From Nibribacter roseus (lineage in GTDB: Bacteria > Bacteroidota > Bacteroidia > Cytophagales > Hymenobacteraceae), in contig NZ_JBHSYQ010000001.1 of NCBI RefSeq assembly GCF_042662225.1, forward strand, positions 124,001 to 188,000: a stretch of 64,000 nt of DNA. Direction: 5' to 3'. The notes below the pieces were generated by a model. The model ran no database searches. It was given only the letters and a program-made list of their open reading frames with translations, and was not told where the DNA came from. Made by a program: the position numbers and the translations under genes. Of this stretch, positions 25,712-34,817 are shown piece by piece (position 1 is the first letter of the stretch; each line of letters starts with the position of its first letter).

Positions 25712-27013
25712 ATGAAGAAAACTCTACAAAAACTAACATTATCAGTATTAGCTGTAGGGAGCCTTAGCCTTCTTTCTGATGCAGCTCTTGCTCAGGGTGG
25801 CAAAAAGCCAACATATTTACACGACACAGAAAACACTAACGGCAAGGGCTTTTTTGTGAAAGGTGTGCACTCAACTGAATCACAAGGGGTAGTAACTGAC
25901 CCTGCAGGAAGAGTATGGACTATTTCTTGGTACCACGGGTTTTACGTGGTAAACCCAGATGGTTCTGAATATAAGCTTCCTGCTGCTGAAAGCGGAGATC
26001 TAACGTACGCTGAAGCTCCAATAGCAGGTGTGCCTTATCCTCACGTTTCTGCCATCTTTACTGATGCAGGCCAGCTTGAGTCTTTCCATCAGACAGGAAG
26101 AGGATTAGCCCTTGCGCATGACGGTAATATCTTAGTGGCGCGTGGTAATGTGCTGTACAAATTGAACTACCTGACAGGAGAGCCTATTGCCCGTTGGCAA
26201 GCACCATCTACTAATATTTCTTCCCCTAGCTCTGATGCTAATGGAAATATCTTCCTAACCAGTGTAACAGATAATAAAAATTATATCATCAAGCAAAGCG
26301 AGACAAACCCCTCTGAGTTTGTAGTAGTGATGGGTGAAACCGCTTTCCCTGGGCGTACAAAAGAAGTAGTGCGTAGTTCTGCCATTTCTAAAGATGGCAA
26401 AACAATTTATGTGCCTTATGACAACAGGAATAATATAGATAAGTACACAAGTACAGATATGGTCAACTGGACTTTGGCTGGTACCATTGAAACCGCTTCG
26501 GGTTCAAACGCTATTGTAACTGGTCCTAATAATGTGCTGTGGTACATTACCATTGCTACCAATCCTGTGCTGCACTTCAGAGATGAAAAAAATGCGACCT
26601 ACAATTGGTCACAAGCCTTCGGCACAGAAGTAGGATCAAATAACATTAAAGGAATGTCCTTTACAAAAGGTTATGACACTCTTTATATTGCCAGTGGCTC
26701 ACTTACTGGTAATATCCACCGCTTTATCACTTATGATGAAGTTATCCTTTCTGTACGCAAAGACGATGTAGCCAAAGCGGTAACTGCTTTCCCAGTGCCT
26801 ACTGCTGGTCAGGTGACAATTGAAATGCCAGAGTCTATTCGTCGTGCTTCCACTATTCAGGTAACAGACTTAACCGGTAAAAACATTGCCGTTCGTCAAA
26901 CTGCTGTTGACAGAGGTGCCTCCTTAGATCTGAGGGGATTATCGGCGGGTACTTATCTGGTAGTGGTGAACACTGCAGAAGGTAACATTGTGAGAAGAGT
27001 AGTAAAGCAATAA
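25712..27013 (+). CDS. T9SS cargo: single propeller plus sorting domain
   Basis: 433 residues, in effect a one-module version of its upstream neighbour. Signal peptide to about residue 27 (DAALAQG). The propeller module (about 30-345) has the shared ALAHDGNILVARGNVLYKLN, LTGEPIARW and ISKDGKTIYVPY motifs and ends GYDTLYIASGS. The sorting domain (about 350-433) has AFPVPTAGQVTIEMPESIRR, QVTDLTGKNI and GNIVRRVVKQ. The C-terminal domain is nearly the same as in both neighbours, so all three should use the same secretion and anchoring route. Own leader and terminator suggest separate transcription. Ligand unknown. Confidence 0.85.
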   Translation: MKKTLQKLTLSVLAVGSLSLLSDAALAQGGKKPTYLHDTENTNGKGFFVKGVHSTESQGVVTDPAGRVWTISWYHGFYVVNPDGSEYKLPAAESGDLTYAEAPIAGVPYPHVSAIFTDAGQLESFHQTGRGLALAHDGNILVARGNVLYKLNYLTGEPIARWQAPSTNISSPSSDANGNIFLTSVTDNKNYIIKQSETNPSEFVVVMGETAFPGRTKEVVRSSAISKDGKTIYVPYDNRNNIDKYTSTDMVNWTLAGTIETASGSNAIVTGPNNVLWYITIATNPVLHFRDEKNATYNWSQAFGTEVGSNNIKGMSFTKGYDTLYIASGSLTGNIHRFITYDEVILSVRKDDVAKAVTAFPVPTAGQVTIEMPESIRRASTIQVTDLTGKNIAVRQTAVDRGASLDLRGLSAGTYLVVVNTAEGNIVRRVVKQ

Positions 27014-27029
27014 TTTTTCTTAATCATGT

Positions 27030-27062
27030 AAAAAAGGGCTCCTTTTGGAGCCCTTTTTTTTT
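27030..27062 (+). terminator. Rho-independent terminator
   Basis: AAAAAAGGGCTCC - TTTT - GGAGCCC followed by nine T. Confidence 0.93.
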
Positions 27063-27104
27063 GCCGTTTTTGGCTTGTTTTCTTAAAAAGAAGAGGGAAA
27101 CGGC
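27063..27104. repeat. Dispersed inverted repeat, copy 10 (42 bp)
   Basis: GCCGTTTTTGGCTTGTTTTC and a right arm ending GGGAAACGGC; ends pair as GCCGTTT/AAACGGC. Directly after the terminator. Confidence 0.65.
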
Positions 27105-27468
27105 AGCTTTATTTAAAGCGAATAAAGGTGTTCTGAAGGGCCAGTATCATTGAAGCTAAGTCTACTAAGTGAACGCACTGCTTTAGAAAATACAGTAGTA
27201 ATTCCTTATAAAACATTCTTCAGGAATAGCTTATTTTCTTTATTAACAGTTGCTAAATCGGAAATAAATATCTTAATTAGGGTAAAACATTTTAAAAATA
27301 AATATTAATAGCTAAGGCTAGAAAATTCTGTAAGTGGCTTATAAATAGTAATTTAATGGGCGGTAGGCTTTGTGAGGAAGATTAGCTTAACAGATTAGTA
27401 ATGCGGTGGTAATACCGAGATAAAACACGTTTTTCACTTTTACCCTTACATAACCTAAACTATCTTTC

Positions 27469-30400
27469 ATGAAAAAAAACCTACTCCCCTTCAGGGTCTG
27501 TTTGTTGGTTTTGGCATGGCTGTTACTGGCTTCACAGTCACTCCATGCGCAAATCAACTTAAACTGGACCAAACCGGCTGAGTTAAATGCCGGACTACCC
27601 CCCTCAATTCAGGTCTTTTATTCCAACACTCCTGTAAATGGAGCGGTCATGAAAACCTACTATGCTCTCATAGACCTGAATGACCCCAACATAGAGCTGA
27701 AAACAGGATACACCCCTGGGGTGAAAAAGACGCCAAACCAGTGGGCTGCTGCTGAAACAGATCCTGTTTATGCCGTGGTAAACGGAGGTTTCTTTAACAC
27801 CACTACTAACCATGCCCAAGGTACCGCTGTGCAAAATGGACAGGTTCTGGCCATAAACGGGAAAGATAACCGTACCCGCAGTGCTTTTGGAGTATTACCA
27901 GGCAACATAGCAGACATAGCCTGGATTTACCATGTGGGTGCTGAGAATACCATGTACGAGTACCCCAACCCAAATCCTGTTTCTGGTTTCAATCAAGAGC
28001 CATCTGCCACTTATCCTGAGGGTGCTCAATTATGGCCTGCTACCACCGCGCTTGGCGCCGGTCCGGTAATTGTGCATAATGGACAGATCAGAATGACCAA
28101 AGACGAAGAAGGCATGTGGGCCAGTGGTGACAACCGTGAGCCTCGTACTGGAATTGGCCGTACCGCCGATAACAAAGTAATTCTTTTGGTAGTGGAAGGG
28201 CGTAACCCAGGTATAAGCGCTGGGGTGACCATTCCGGAAATGGCCCAGATTTTCTTAGGCATTGGTGCAGAAGAAGCCATGAATTTTGACGGTGGCGGTT
28301 CTTCTGCTCTGGCCATACAAGGGCAGAACACAATTCGTCCGTCAGATGCGGGGGAACAGCGGGCTGTGCCTACTGCCCTTATTGTAAAGCGCCGCACCCA
28401 TGTATATGACACCGAGAACTCTGCTGTATATTTTGAGCGTGGCGATTCCTGGACAGAGTCTTTGAATGATGGTTATTATGGCCCATCAAGAGCCCGTTAC
28501 ATGGCTACCGGAGATGGCTCTAACTTTGCCACCTATAAACTAAACAATATAACCCCAGGTCGCTATGAAGTAAAAGCCTGGTGGGTAGCCTCAAGCAACC
28601 GCAGCACGAATACTCCTTATAAAATCTACAAGGGTGGTGTGGCCGAACCTGTAGTTGTAAGAATGAACCAAACGGTCAATGGCGGCAAGTTCAATCTGGT
28701 AGGTACTTTTGATTTAGGCCCCGGAGATTCTATAGCCATTGGTAATGACGCCGAGGGGCAGTATGTGATTGCCGATGCCATTAGCCTGGAGAAAGTAGGC
28801 GAAAGTTTGCCTGCCATAGCCTTTGAAGGAGGCTTAGAGAGTGGTGAAGCTATTGAAACCCAAAACAGCGGGTTTGATGTCTTTCTAACTAGCCCCAACA
28901 GTGGTTTCACCTTGGAAACGCTAAGGGTGTTTAAATCAGTGAATGGTGGCGCTGAAACACAAGTGGGTAATGACATTGACTTGAATGGCGCTTACAGCCA
29001 CACCTATGATTTCACCTATAATGGTTCTGACCCAGTTGGCTCTAAAGTTACTTTCCGCTTTGAGGTGGAAGACAACATGGGCCGTATGGTTTCCAAATCA
29101 TTTGAGTACACTGTGGTGACCCTTACCCAAGTGGTTATTAAAGGTGGCGCCACAGAGGGAACGCACCCGCAGTTCCGTCCGCTTAATCTGGAGCTTTCTC
29201 TGGAGACTCGCCAACCTAGCGTGAACGTGAAAGAGCTCAGAATATTTAAGTCAGTAGACGGTGCTAATGAGCAGCAGCTAGGCCAGACCATTGCTCTTGA
29301 GGCGCAGCCGCAGCAAGATTATCCTTTCTCGCACGCCCTTACAGAGGCTGTGAACAGCAAAGTGACGTTCCGTTTTGAGCTCACAGATGCCAACGATGTT
29401 AAAGCCAGCCGTACGTATCAGGCTACCGTGGCCCCAGCCCGTGGCGACTTCCGGATTGCCGTCATTTCTGATTTGAACTCAAGCTTTGGTTCTGTTAGCT
29501 ATGAGTGGCAGGTAGACAGCATCATGCAACGTATTCCACGCTTATGGCAGCCAGACATGGTAGTAGCCGGCGGTGACATGGTGGCGGGCCAGCAAGCTTC
29601 ATTAACCGCTGAGCAAGTGGCCGCTATGTGGAATGGCTTTGATGCCAAGGTTGCCCAACCTTTAAAAGATGCCGGTATTCCGTTTGCCTTTACCTTAGGT
29701 AACCATGATGCCGCACCAGGCATGTCTACTGATCGTACTGTGGCCAAGGAATACTGGGAAAAGCCAGAGAATGCGCCCGCTTGGCATGGAGTAGACATGA
29801 CGAACTATCCGTTCTACTTCTCTTACAAACCAACCGCTGATTCTGATATTTTCTTTGTGTCTTGGGAAGCCAGCAGTGCTAACATTCCTGCTGCACAGTT
29901 AGAGTGGGTTCGGGAGCAGTTCTCCAGCCCAGAGGCAAGAGCTGCTAAATTCCGTTTCTTAGTTGGTCACTTGCCGCTGTACAGCGTTGCTCAGCAATAC
30001 AATTCCGCCGGAAACATTCTGAACAATGCTGCCGCTCTACAAGCCATGATGGAGGAATTGGATGTGCATACCTACATCAGTGGTCACCACCATGCCTACT
30101 ATCCTGGTAAGCACGGCTCAGTAGAATTCTTAAATGCGGGCGCCGCCGGTTCTGGGCCGCGTGCCTACATGGGCTTAGATGAAGTAGCGCCAAACACGGT
30201 TACGCTTATGGACGTGTTCCTTGATCAAGATACGGTGGTGTACACTACCTATGAGATCAAAGAGCCTATTGCCTCCAACATGCGCGTATTTGATGATAAG
30301 CGTCTGCCTGAGTTAATGGTAGGGGTAAATGGGTACATGATTCGCAGAGATGTACCGGTATCTGGAGCAGGAGTTGGTGCGCTTTCTTCTTATAACCAAA

Positions 30401-32913
30401 GTAACAGCCGCGCATCTGAAGCAACCGGAACTGTAACTGCTACAGACATGGGCGACAATATTATGATTAGTGGCTCATTCAGTAATCTGGAAGGAATGCT
30501 GTTGGCAGACCGCGGTGCAGTTGGTTTATACCAAGAGTCATATCCTAAGGACGGTTCTTTAAAGCTTGCTTTGAACGTAGAAACTACAGACGGCCGCAAT
30601 GGCACTTTCAGTGGCGTGTTACCAGCTAATTTCAGCCTGAAAGAGCTGTTTAGCACCGGTAACTTCTATGTACTTATCAAGACAGACAAATACCCAGCCG
30701 GAGAAGTAAGAACCCAGTTGTACCGTGCTACAAACGTAGGGCCTGCCTTGCCGGTGATCTCCAGCCATAACTCTACTGACACATACCCAATCCGTAACAT
30801 TAAAGCTATTTTCCCAATTCAGTGGAATGCAGCCAAAGACCCAGAGGCAAATGCTGTTACTTATACCTATCAGGTTGCCAAAGACGAGCAGTTCTCTGAG
30901 GTTATTCTTGAAGAAGCCATTGGGTTAGGTACTTCTTATAGCGCACAGCAAGAAGCCTGGTACGCTCTTTTAGGAAATGCCGAAGACGGAGCTCCAATTA
31001 CCTTCTATCACAGAGTTGTTGCCTCAGATGGTAAAAATGTGACCGTTGGGGCGGGACAAGCCCTTCAGTTAACTAAGAATTCTGAAGCTCTTACTGGTCC
31101 GGTGACCATACCGGCGCCAAACTTTGTGTATGACTGCAAAACCAGGGATGCTGAAGGAAACTGTATAGCGGCATTTGGTACGTTGACAGCAGACCAAGGC
31201 CATGGGGTGGTGATTGACAAGTATGGCAGAGCATGGTCAGTTGCTTACGGTTCAGGTATCAGAATCCATAGACCAGACGGAACAATCTTTAGAGACATCA
31301 CTGCTAATCTTTCTCTCAACGGTCAATCTCATGCAGTAACTGCCGTGCGTGGAATAGGCATTGCGCATGATGGTAACATTTTAGTTGTCGTGAGGAATAC
31401 AGCACTTTATAAACTAAACGTAGACACCGGTGCCCCAATGGCATCGTGGGTTTCTCCTGCCAGACTTGATGAAACCAACATTGGTCTCACAAACCCAACC
31501 TCCACTAATGATGGAATAGTGTATGTAGGATCTGTGACGACAAATCATAATTGGATCTTAAAGGAGAGTACAACTGACCCTACTAAATACGATGTGCTGG
31601 AAGATCAATTCTCGCTTCCAGGCAGACTTGGAACCATCAGGGCTTCCGCTATTTCTCCGGAAGGCAACAACATCTACGTGCCTAGCTCCGGCGGAAACAG
31701 GTTGTTTAACTACTACAGTGCAAACGGAAGAAATGGATGGAGCCTGGTTGAAACCATTGCCCTTCCAAATCCGCAGTCTTACTCAGTACATGCCGCGGGT
31801 AATAACAAGGTATATGCTATTGCCAACACCAGCGGAAACACGCCAGCTACCTTGTTCATGCGTGATGATACTGATCCGAACCAGAAGCTGTCATGGAGCC
31901 TGCCATTGCCACACATCAACGGTGCTGATTTGAGAGGCTTAGCGCTTTCAAAAGGCGAAGACACGCTTTACACCACAGCCGCTAACGGAACGCTTTACCG
32001 TTACATCATACCTACCAGCGGTAGCGGTGCAGAAAGAACGTTAGAAGATTATATCATTGCGCAAACCAGACCGGTGAACGCCAGCGGTGTGGCCACTGAG
32101 GCGGGTAAATATGTACGGGTGAAAGGGGTTGTGAACAGCAATAACTTGTCACGCGCCTATTTAGACTTTGCCTTAACAGATGCCGGTAAGGGTATTCAGG
32201 TGTACAAAGTAAGCCAAGGCGATATGGCTGCTTATACCCCAACGCTGGGCGATAGCATTGCCGCCATTGGTTTACTGAGACAATACAATGGTTTGCTTCG
32301 TTTAGAGGTAGATTCTGTACGCCTGATCAAAACAGGTGAAGAACTAGTGGTTCCAATGGAAGTAACTAGCCTAACAGAAGAAATGGAATCTTACCCAGTA
32401 AGACTGCAGCGTGCCAGACTGGTAGATGCAAGCCAGTGGACCACCGGTGAAGGCTATGTTGGTTTTGAAGTACAGGTGCAGACAGAAGCAGGTGTGTTCC
32501 CAATGCTGATACCAAGCAACTCACCGCTTTACAACATGCCTGCTCCTCAGAACGGGCTGCAGATAGACGGTATTGTGCAGCAGTTCAAAATTGAGGCGCC
32601 ATATGTTTCTGGTTACTACCTTGTTCCTCTCAGCGCTTCTGCCGTGACCGGTGTTAGAAAAGATGAGGCTGCCAATGAAGTGAAAGTGTATCCAGTGCCA
32701 ACCTCTGGAATGCTTTCTGTACAGTTGCCTGAGTCTATTCGTAAGGGAGCTCAAGTGCAGGTAACCGATCTGTTTGGTAAAACTATAATGGTAAAAGACA
32801 GTGTAGCCAATAACTTGGTGAACCTTGACATTTCTAAGCTTTCTAACGGAGTGTATTTGGTAATCATACATACTCCAGAAGGAAAAGTAGTTCGCCGCGT
32901 GGTGAAGCAGTAA
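27469..32913 (+). CDS. Giant T9SS cargo: phosphodiester glycosidase + metallophosphoesterase + propeller mosaic
   Basis: 1814 residues. Signal peptide (1-27). Phosphodiester glycosidase domain (about 45-305) with AVVNGGFF, RTGIGRTADNKV and NFDGGGSS. Golvesin-like domain (310-440: VYDTENSAVYFERGDSW, NDGYYGPSRARY). Two Ig-like repeats (445-655, both with VTFRFE). Calcineurin-like phosphoesterase (658-930: RIAVISDLN, VAGGDMVAG, TLGNHDA, VGHLPLYS, SGHHHAYYPG). CHRD-like domain (about 983-1090). Fibronectin-type stretch (1100-1205). One propeller module as in the two preceding genes (1217-1520), OB-like domain (1524-1725) and sorting domain (1728-1814, ending VVRRVVKQ). The two enzyme domains could act in series: opening a sugar phosphodiester, then removing the phosphate. 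The substrate is inferred to be an extracellular phosphoglycan. Confidence 0.85.
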   Translation: MKKNLLPFRVCLLVLAWLLLASQSLHAQINLNWTKPAELNAGLPPSIQVFYSNTPVNGAVMKTYYALIDLNDPNIELKTGYTPGVKKTPNQWAAAETDPVYAVVNGGFFNTTTNHAQGTAVQNGQVLAINGKDNRTRSAFGVLPGNIADIAWIYHVGAENTMYEYPNPNPVSGFNQEPSATYPEGAQLWPATTALGAGPVIVHNGQIRMTKDEEGMWASGDNREPRTGIGRTADNKVILLVVEGRNPGISAGVTIPEMAQIFLGIGAEEAMNFDGGGSSALAIQGQNTIRPSDAGEQRAVPTALIVKRRTHVYDTENSAVYFERGDSWTESLNDGYYGPSRARYMATGDGSNFATYKLNNITPGRYEVKAWWVASSNRSTNTPYKIYKGGVAEPVVVRMNQTVNGGKFNLVGTFDLGPGDSIAIGNDAEGQYVIADAISLEKVGESLPAIAFEGGLESGEAIETQNSGFDVFLTSPNSGFTLETLRVFKSVNGGAETQVGNDIDLNGAYSHTYDFTYNGSDPVGSKVTFRFEVEDNMGRMVSKSFEYTVVTLTQVVIKGGATEGTHPQFRPLNLELSLETRQPSVNVKELRIFKSVDGANEQQLGQTIALEAQPQQDYPFSHALTEAVNSKVTFRFELTDANDVKASRTYQATVAPARGDFRIAVISDLNSSFGSVSYEWQVDSIMQRIPRLWQPDMVVAGGDMVAGQQASLTAEQVAAMWNGFDAKVAQPLKDAGIPFAFTLGNHDAAPGMSTDRTVAKEYWEKPENAPAWHGVDMTNYPFYFSYKPTADSDIFFVSWEASSANIPAAQLEWVREQFSSPEARAAKFRFLVGHLPLYSVAQQYNSAGNILNNAAALQAMMEELDVHTYISGHHHAYYPGKHGSVEFLNAGAAGSGPRAYMGLDEVAPNTVTLMDVFLDQDTVVYTTYEIKEPIASNMRVFDDKRLPELMVGVNGYMIRRDVPVSGAGVGALSSYNQSNSRASEATGTVTATDMGDNIMISGSFSNLEGMLLADRGAVGLYQESYPKDGSLKLALNVETTDGRNGTFSGVLPANFSLKELFSTGNFYVLIKTDKYPAGEVRTQLYRATNVGPALPVISSHNSTDTYPIRNIKAIFPIQWNAAKDPEANAVTYTYQVAKDEQFSEVILEEAIGLGTSYSAQQEAWYALLGNAEDGAPITFYHRVVASDGKNVTVGAGQALQLTKNSEALTGPVTIPAPNFVYDCKTRDAEGNCIAAFGTLTADQGHGVVIDKYGRAWSVAYGSGIRIHRPDGTIFRDITANLSLNGQSHAVTAVRGIGIAHDGNILVVVRNTALYKLNVDTGAPMASWVSPARLDETNIGLTNPTSTNDGIVYVGSVTTNHNWILKESTTDPTKYDVLEDQFSLPGRLGTIRASAISPEGNNIYVPSSGGNRLFNYYSANGRNGWSLVETIALPNPQSYSVHAAGNNKVYAIANTSGNTPATLFMRDDTDPNQKLSWSLPLPHINGADLRGLALSKGEDTLYTTAANGTLYRYIIPTSGSGAERTLEDYIIAQTRPVNASGVATEAGKYVRVKGVVNSNNLSRAYLDFALTDAGKGIQVYKVSQGDMAAYTPTLGDSIAAIGLLRQYNGLLRLEVDSVRLIKTGEELVVPMEVTSLTEEMESYPVRLQRARLVDASQWTTGEGYVGFEVQVQTEAGVFPMLIPSNSPLYNMPAPQNGLQIDGIVQQFKIEAPYVSGYYLVPLSASAVTGVRKDEAANEVKVYPVPTSGMLSVQLPESIRKGAQVQVTDLFGKTIMVKDSVANNLVNLDISKLSNGVYLVIIHTPEGKVVRRVVKQ

Positions 32914-32934
32914 ATACTATAAAATAGCATGGTT

Positions 32935-32970
32935 GAAGCGGCTGCCCATTGGGCAGCCGCTTCTGTTTTT
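32935..32970 (+). terminator. Rho-independent terminator
   Basis: Perfect 13-bp stem GAAGCGGCTGCCC / GGGCAGCCGCTTC, ATT loop, then TGTTTTT. Confidence 0.93.
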
Positions 32971-33000
32971 AGCCTGTTTTTCTAAAAAGAGCTGAAAAAC
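32965..33000. repeat. Dispersed 36-bp inverted repeat, copy 11
   Basis: GTTTTTAGCCTGTTTTTC, TA centre, AAAAAGAGCTGAAAAAC; starts inside the terminator T-tract. Confidence 0.65.
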
Positions 33001-33058
33001 ACTGCTTCATTAGCAAAAGAGTGGCTTTAGCTGGTAAAGCCAGGAGATGCATAAAGCC

Positions 33059-33102
33059 GCAGAAGTTTCTAAAGGTCGTGCAACCTTGGTCGCAGTTTCT
33101 GC
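33059..33102. repeat. Imperfect palindrome upstream of the small lipoprotein gene
   Basis: Outer arms GCAGAA / TTTCTGC and inner arms AAGGT / ACCTT. It ends 26 bases before the ATG; a possible leader structure. Confidence 0.35.
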
Positions 33103-33128
33103 ATCTGTAAAGAAAAGATTACCTCACC

Positions 33129-33476
33129 ATGAACTACCTGCGTGCCCTCTGCCTATTACTTCTGCTTTCTTTCACAGCCTGTGAGGAGGAAGATATTCAA
33201 CAGACCTGTACGGTAGCTGATCCTGCGCAGAACATTGCCTGGCTGAAAGAAAAAGTAAAGGATCTGCAGGCGTCAGAATACTGCCAAGTGGTGCAGAGAG
33301 GCATGTTAAACGGGCGCAGCGTGTTTGTGATTCAGAACTGTGACCCTGCTATAAACGCCATCAGAGCTGTGTATGACTGTGACGGCAACGTGATTTGCTA
33401 CAGCGGTGATGACACGTGCCCCAACTTTGAAAGTGAGGTGAAGCGTCTGGAAGTAGTATGGAGCAATGGGAAGTGA
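33129..33476 (+). CDS. Small cysteine-containing lipoprotein (DUF6970-like)
   Basis: 115 residues. Lipobox FTAC (Cys18), then an acidic EEEDIQQ segment. The mature part opens with IAWLKEKVKDLQ and contains a FVIQNCDPAINAIRAVYDCDG core and a C-terminal NVICYSGDDTCPNFESEV with further Cys residues. Organisation and the C-terminal GDD-x-CP-F motif resemble small Bacteroidota lipoproteins of the DUF6970 type; this is a tentative match from memory. Probably held in the outer membrane. It faces asd across a bidirectional terminator; function unknown. Confidence 0.65.
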   Translation: MNYLRALCLLLLLSFTACEEEDIQQTCTVADPAQNIAWLKEKVKDLQASEYCQVVQRGMLNGRSVFVIQNCDPAINAIRAVYDCDGNVICYSGDDTCPNFESEVKRLEVVWSNGK

Positions 33477-33504
33477 GGTTGTGTTGATGAGCGAAGCTCA
33501 GGCT

Positions 33505-33540
33505 GTTTTAGACCTGTTTTTTCATAAGTAGCATAAAAAC
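33505..33540. repeat. Dispersed 36-bp inverted repeat, copy 12
   Basis: GTTTTAGACCTGTTTTTT, CATA centre, right arm AGTAGCATAAAAAC. Confidence 0.55.
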
Positions 33541-33598
33541 GTCCACTAAAATTGAGCTGAACCCGATCAGTGAATTTTGAGCCGGGGGTAGGGGTATA

Positions 33599-33633
33599 AA
33601 AAAAGAGGCTGCAGTATTTGCAGCCTCTTTTTT
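33599..33633. terminator. Bidirectional terminator between the small lipoprotein gene and asd
   Basis: AAAAAAGAGGCTGCA / TGCAGCCTCTTTTTT, 15-bp perfect stem, GTATT loop. Confidence 0.93.
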
Positions 33634-33651
33634 GTAACTGTGCCGGAAGTA

Positions 33652-34641
33652 TTATACCAGCTTATTCTCTACCAGATACTCAGCAATCTGTACCGCATTG
33701 GTGGCTGCGCCTTTGCGGAGATTATCGGCTACTACCCATAAGTTAAGGGTATTTGGTTGCGTTTCATCACGTCTGATACGGCCTACAAACACTTCATCTT
33801 TGCCGTGGGCGTTCAACGGCATTGGGTACTGCAGGTTAGCAGTGTCATCAACTACCACTACGCCCGGGGTTTCGTGCAGTATGCGGTATACTTCCTCCAA
33901 AGTGAAATCACGCTCAAACTCTACGTTCACGCTTTCTGAGTGACCTCCAATTACAGGAATACGCACCGTGGTAGCCGTAACTCCTATAGAATCGTCGCCC
34001 ATGATTTTCTTTGTCTCGTTCACCATCTTCATCTCCTCTTTGGTGTACCCGTTTTCAGTGAACACGTCAATGTGGGGTATCACGTTCAGGTCAATGGTGT
34101 AGGCATACGCTTTCTCACCCTCTTTGCCGGCGCGCTCGTTCATAAGCTGATCTACCGCTTTCTTGCCAGTTCCGGTAACTGACTGGTAGGTGCTCACCAC
34201 AATACGCTTGATTTTAAGCGCCTGGTGCAGCTTGTTCAGGGCTACCACCATCTGAATAGTAGAGCAGTTGGGGTTGGCTATGATTTTGTCTTCAGGGGTT
34301 AATTCATGAGCGTTGATTTCAGGCACTACCAGCTTTTTGGTAGGGTCCATTCGCCAGGCTGATGAGTTGTCTACCACGGTGGTGCCAGCTTCAGCAAATT
34401 TTGGAGCCATCTCTTTGCTTACGCTGCCGCCAGCAGAAAAAATGGCGATCTGTGGCTTTTGGGCAATGGCGTCAGCCATGCTAACTACTGAGTATTCCTT
34501 GCCTTTAAAAGACATCTTCTGGCCTACTGATTTCTCAGAGGCTACTAACAACAATTCATCAACGGGGAAATTACGCTCCGCCAGAACTTTCAGCATTTCG
34601 CCACCCACTAGGCCGGTGGCGCCTACTACAGCTACTTTCAT
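33652..34641 (-). CDS. asd: Aspartate-semialdehyde dehydrogenase
   Basis: 329 residues from the ATG at 34639-34641; this places MKVAVVGATGLVGGEML, the NADP-binding start, at residue 1. An upstream in-frame start would add 21 unrelated residues. Catalytic Cys126 in IANPNCSTIQM, the substrate-binding QSVTGTGK segment and His234 in IGGHSESVNV are present. It reduces aspartyl phosphate to aspartate semialdehyde, the branch point to lysine/diaminopimelate, threonine and methionine. It stands alone; metK, which uses methionine further downstream, lies 21 kb away. Confidence 0.96.
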   Translation of the reverse strand: MKVAVVGATGLVGGEMLKVLAERNFPVDELLLVASEKSVGQKMSFKGKEYSVVSMADAIAQKPQIAIFSAGGSVSKEMAPKFAEAGTTVVDNSSAWRMDPTKKLVVPEINAHELTPEDKIIANPNCSTIQMVVALNKLHQALKIKRIVVSTYQSVTGTGKKAVDQLMNERAGKEGEKAYAYTIDLNVIPHIDVFTENGYTKEEMKMVNETKKIMGDDSIGVTATTVRIPVIGGHSESVNVEFERDFTLEEVYRILHETPGVVVVDDTANLQYPMPLNAHGKDEVFVGRIRRDETQPNTLNLWVVADNLRKGAATNAVQIAEYLVENKLV

Positions 34642-34719
34642 GTAAAAAGGGTGTATGATAAAAATAAAATCCTTCAGTATTGTACAGGCATTTTGCCTGA
34701 TCATGCATCAATTGCTTTT

Positions 34720-34759
34720 CTGTTTTAGGCTTATTTTCTGAAAATCAAGCCTAAAACAG
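34720..34759. repeat. Dispersed inverted repeat, copy 13 (best-paired copy)
   Basis: CTGTTTTAGGCTT (34720-34732) and AAGCCTAAAACAG (34747-34759) are perfectly complementary, with TTTTC/GAAAA in the centre. Located in the divergent asd / lamin-tail promoter region. Confidence 0.75.
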
Positions 34760-34817
34760 CTTTTTGTACGGGTGCAAATAAACCAACTTTCTCTGATATT
34801 TTTAGTAAACCAAGAAA

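Larger units (their letters stand above)
27014..27468. other. 455-bp region upstream of the 1814-residue gene
   Basis: Terminator and inverted repeat at the left, then about 360 bases of AT-rich sequence without a gene or a clear TTG/TAnnTTTG pair. The end, ACATAACCTAAACTATC, resembles the leaders of the two preceding propeller genes. Confidence 0.45.

Noticed and set aside
33150..33480. Small lipoprotein considered as an immunity or toxin-antitoxin component
   Set aside because: No partner gene or toxin motif is adjacent; it looks like a stand-alone Bacteroidota lipoprotein.
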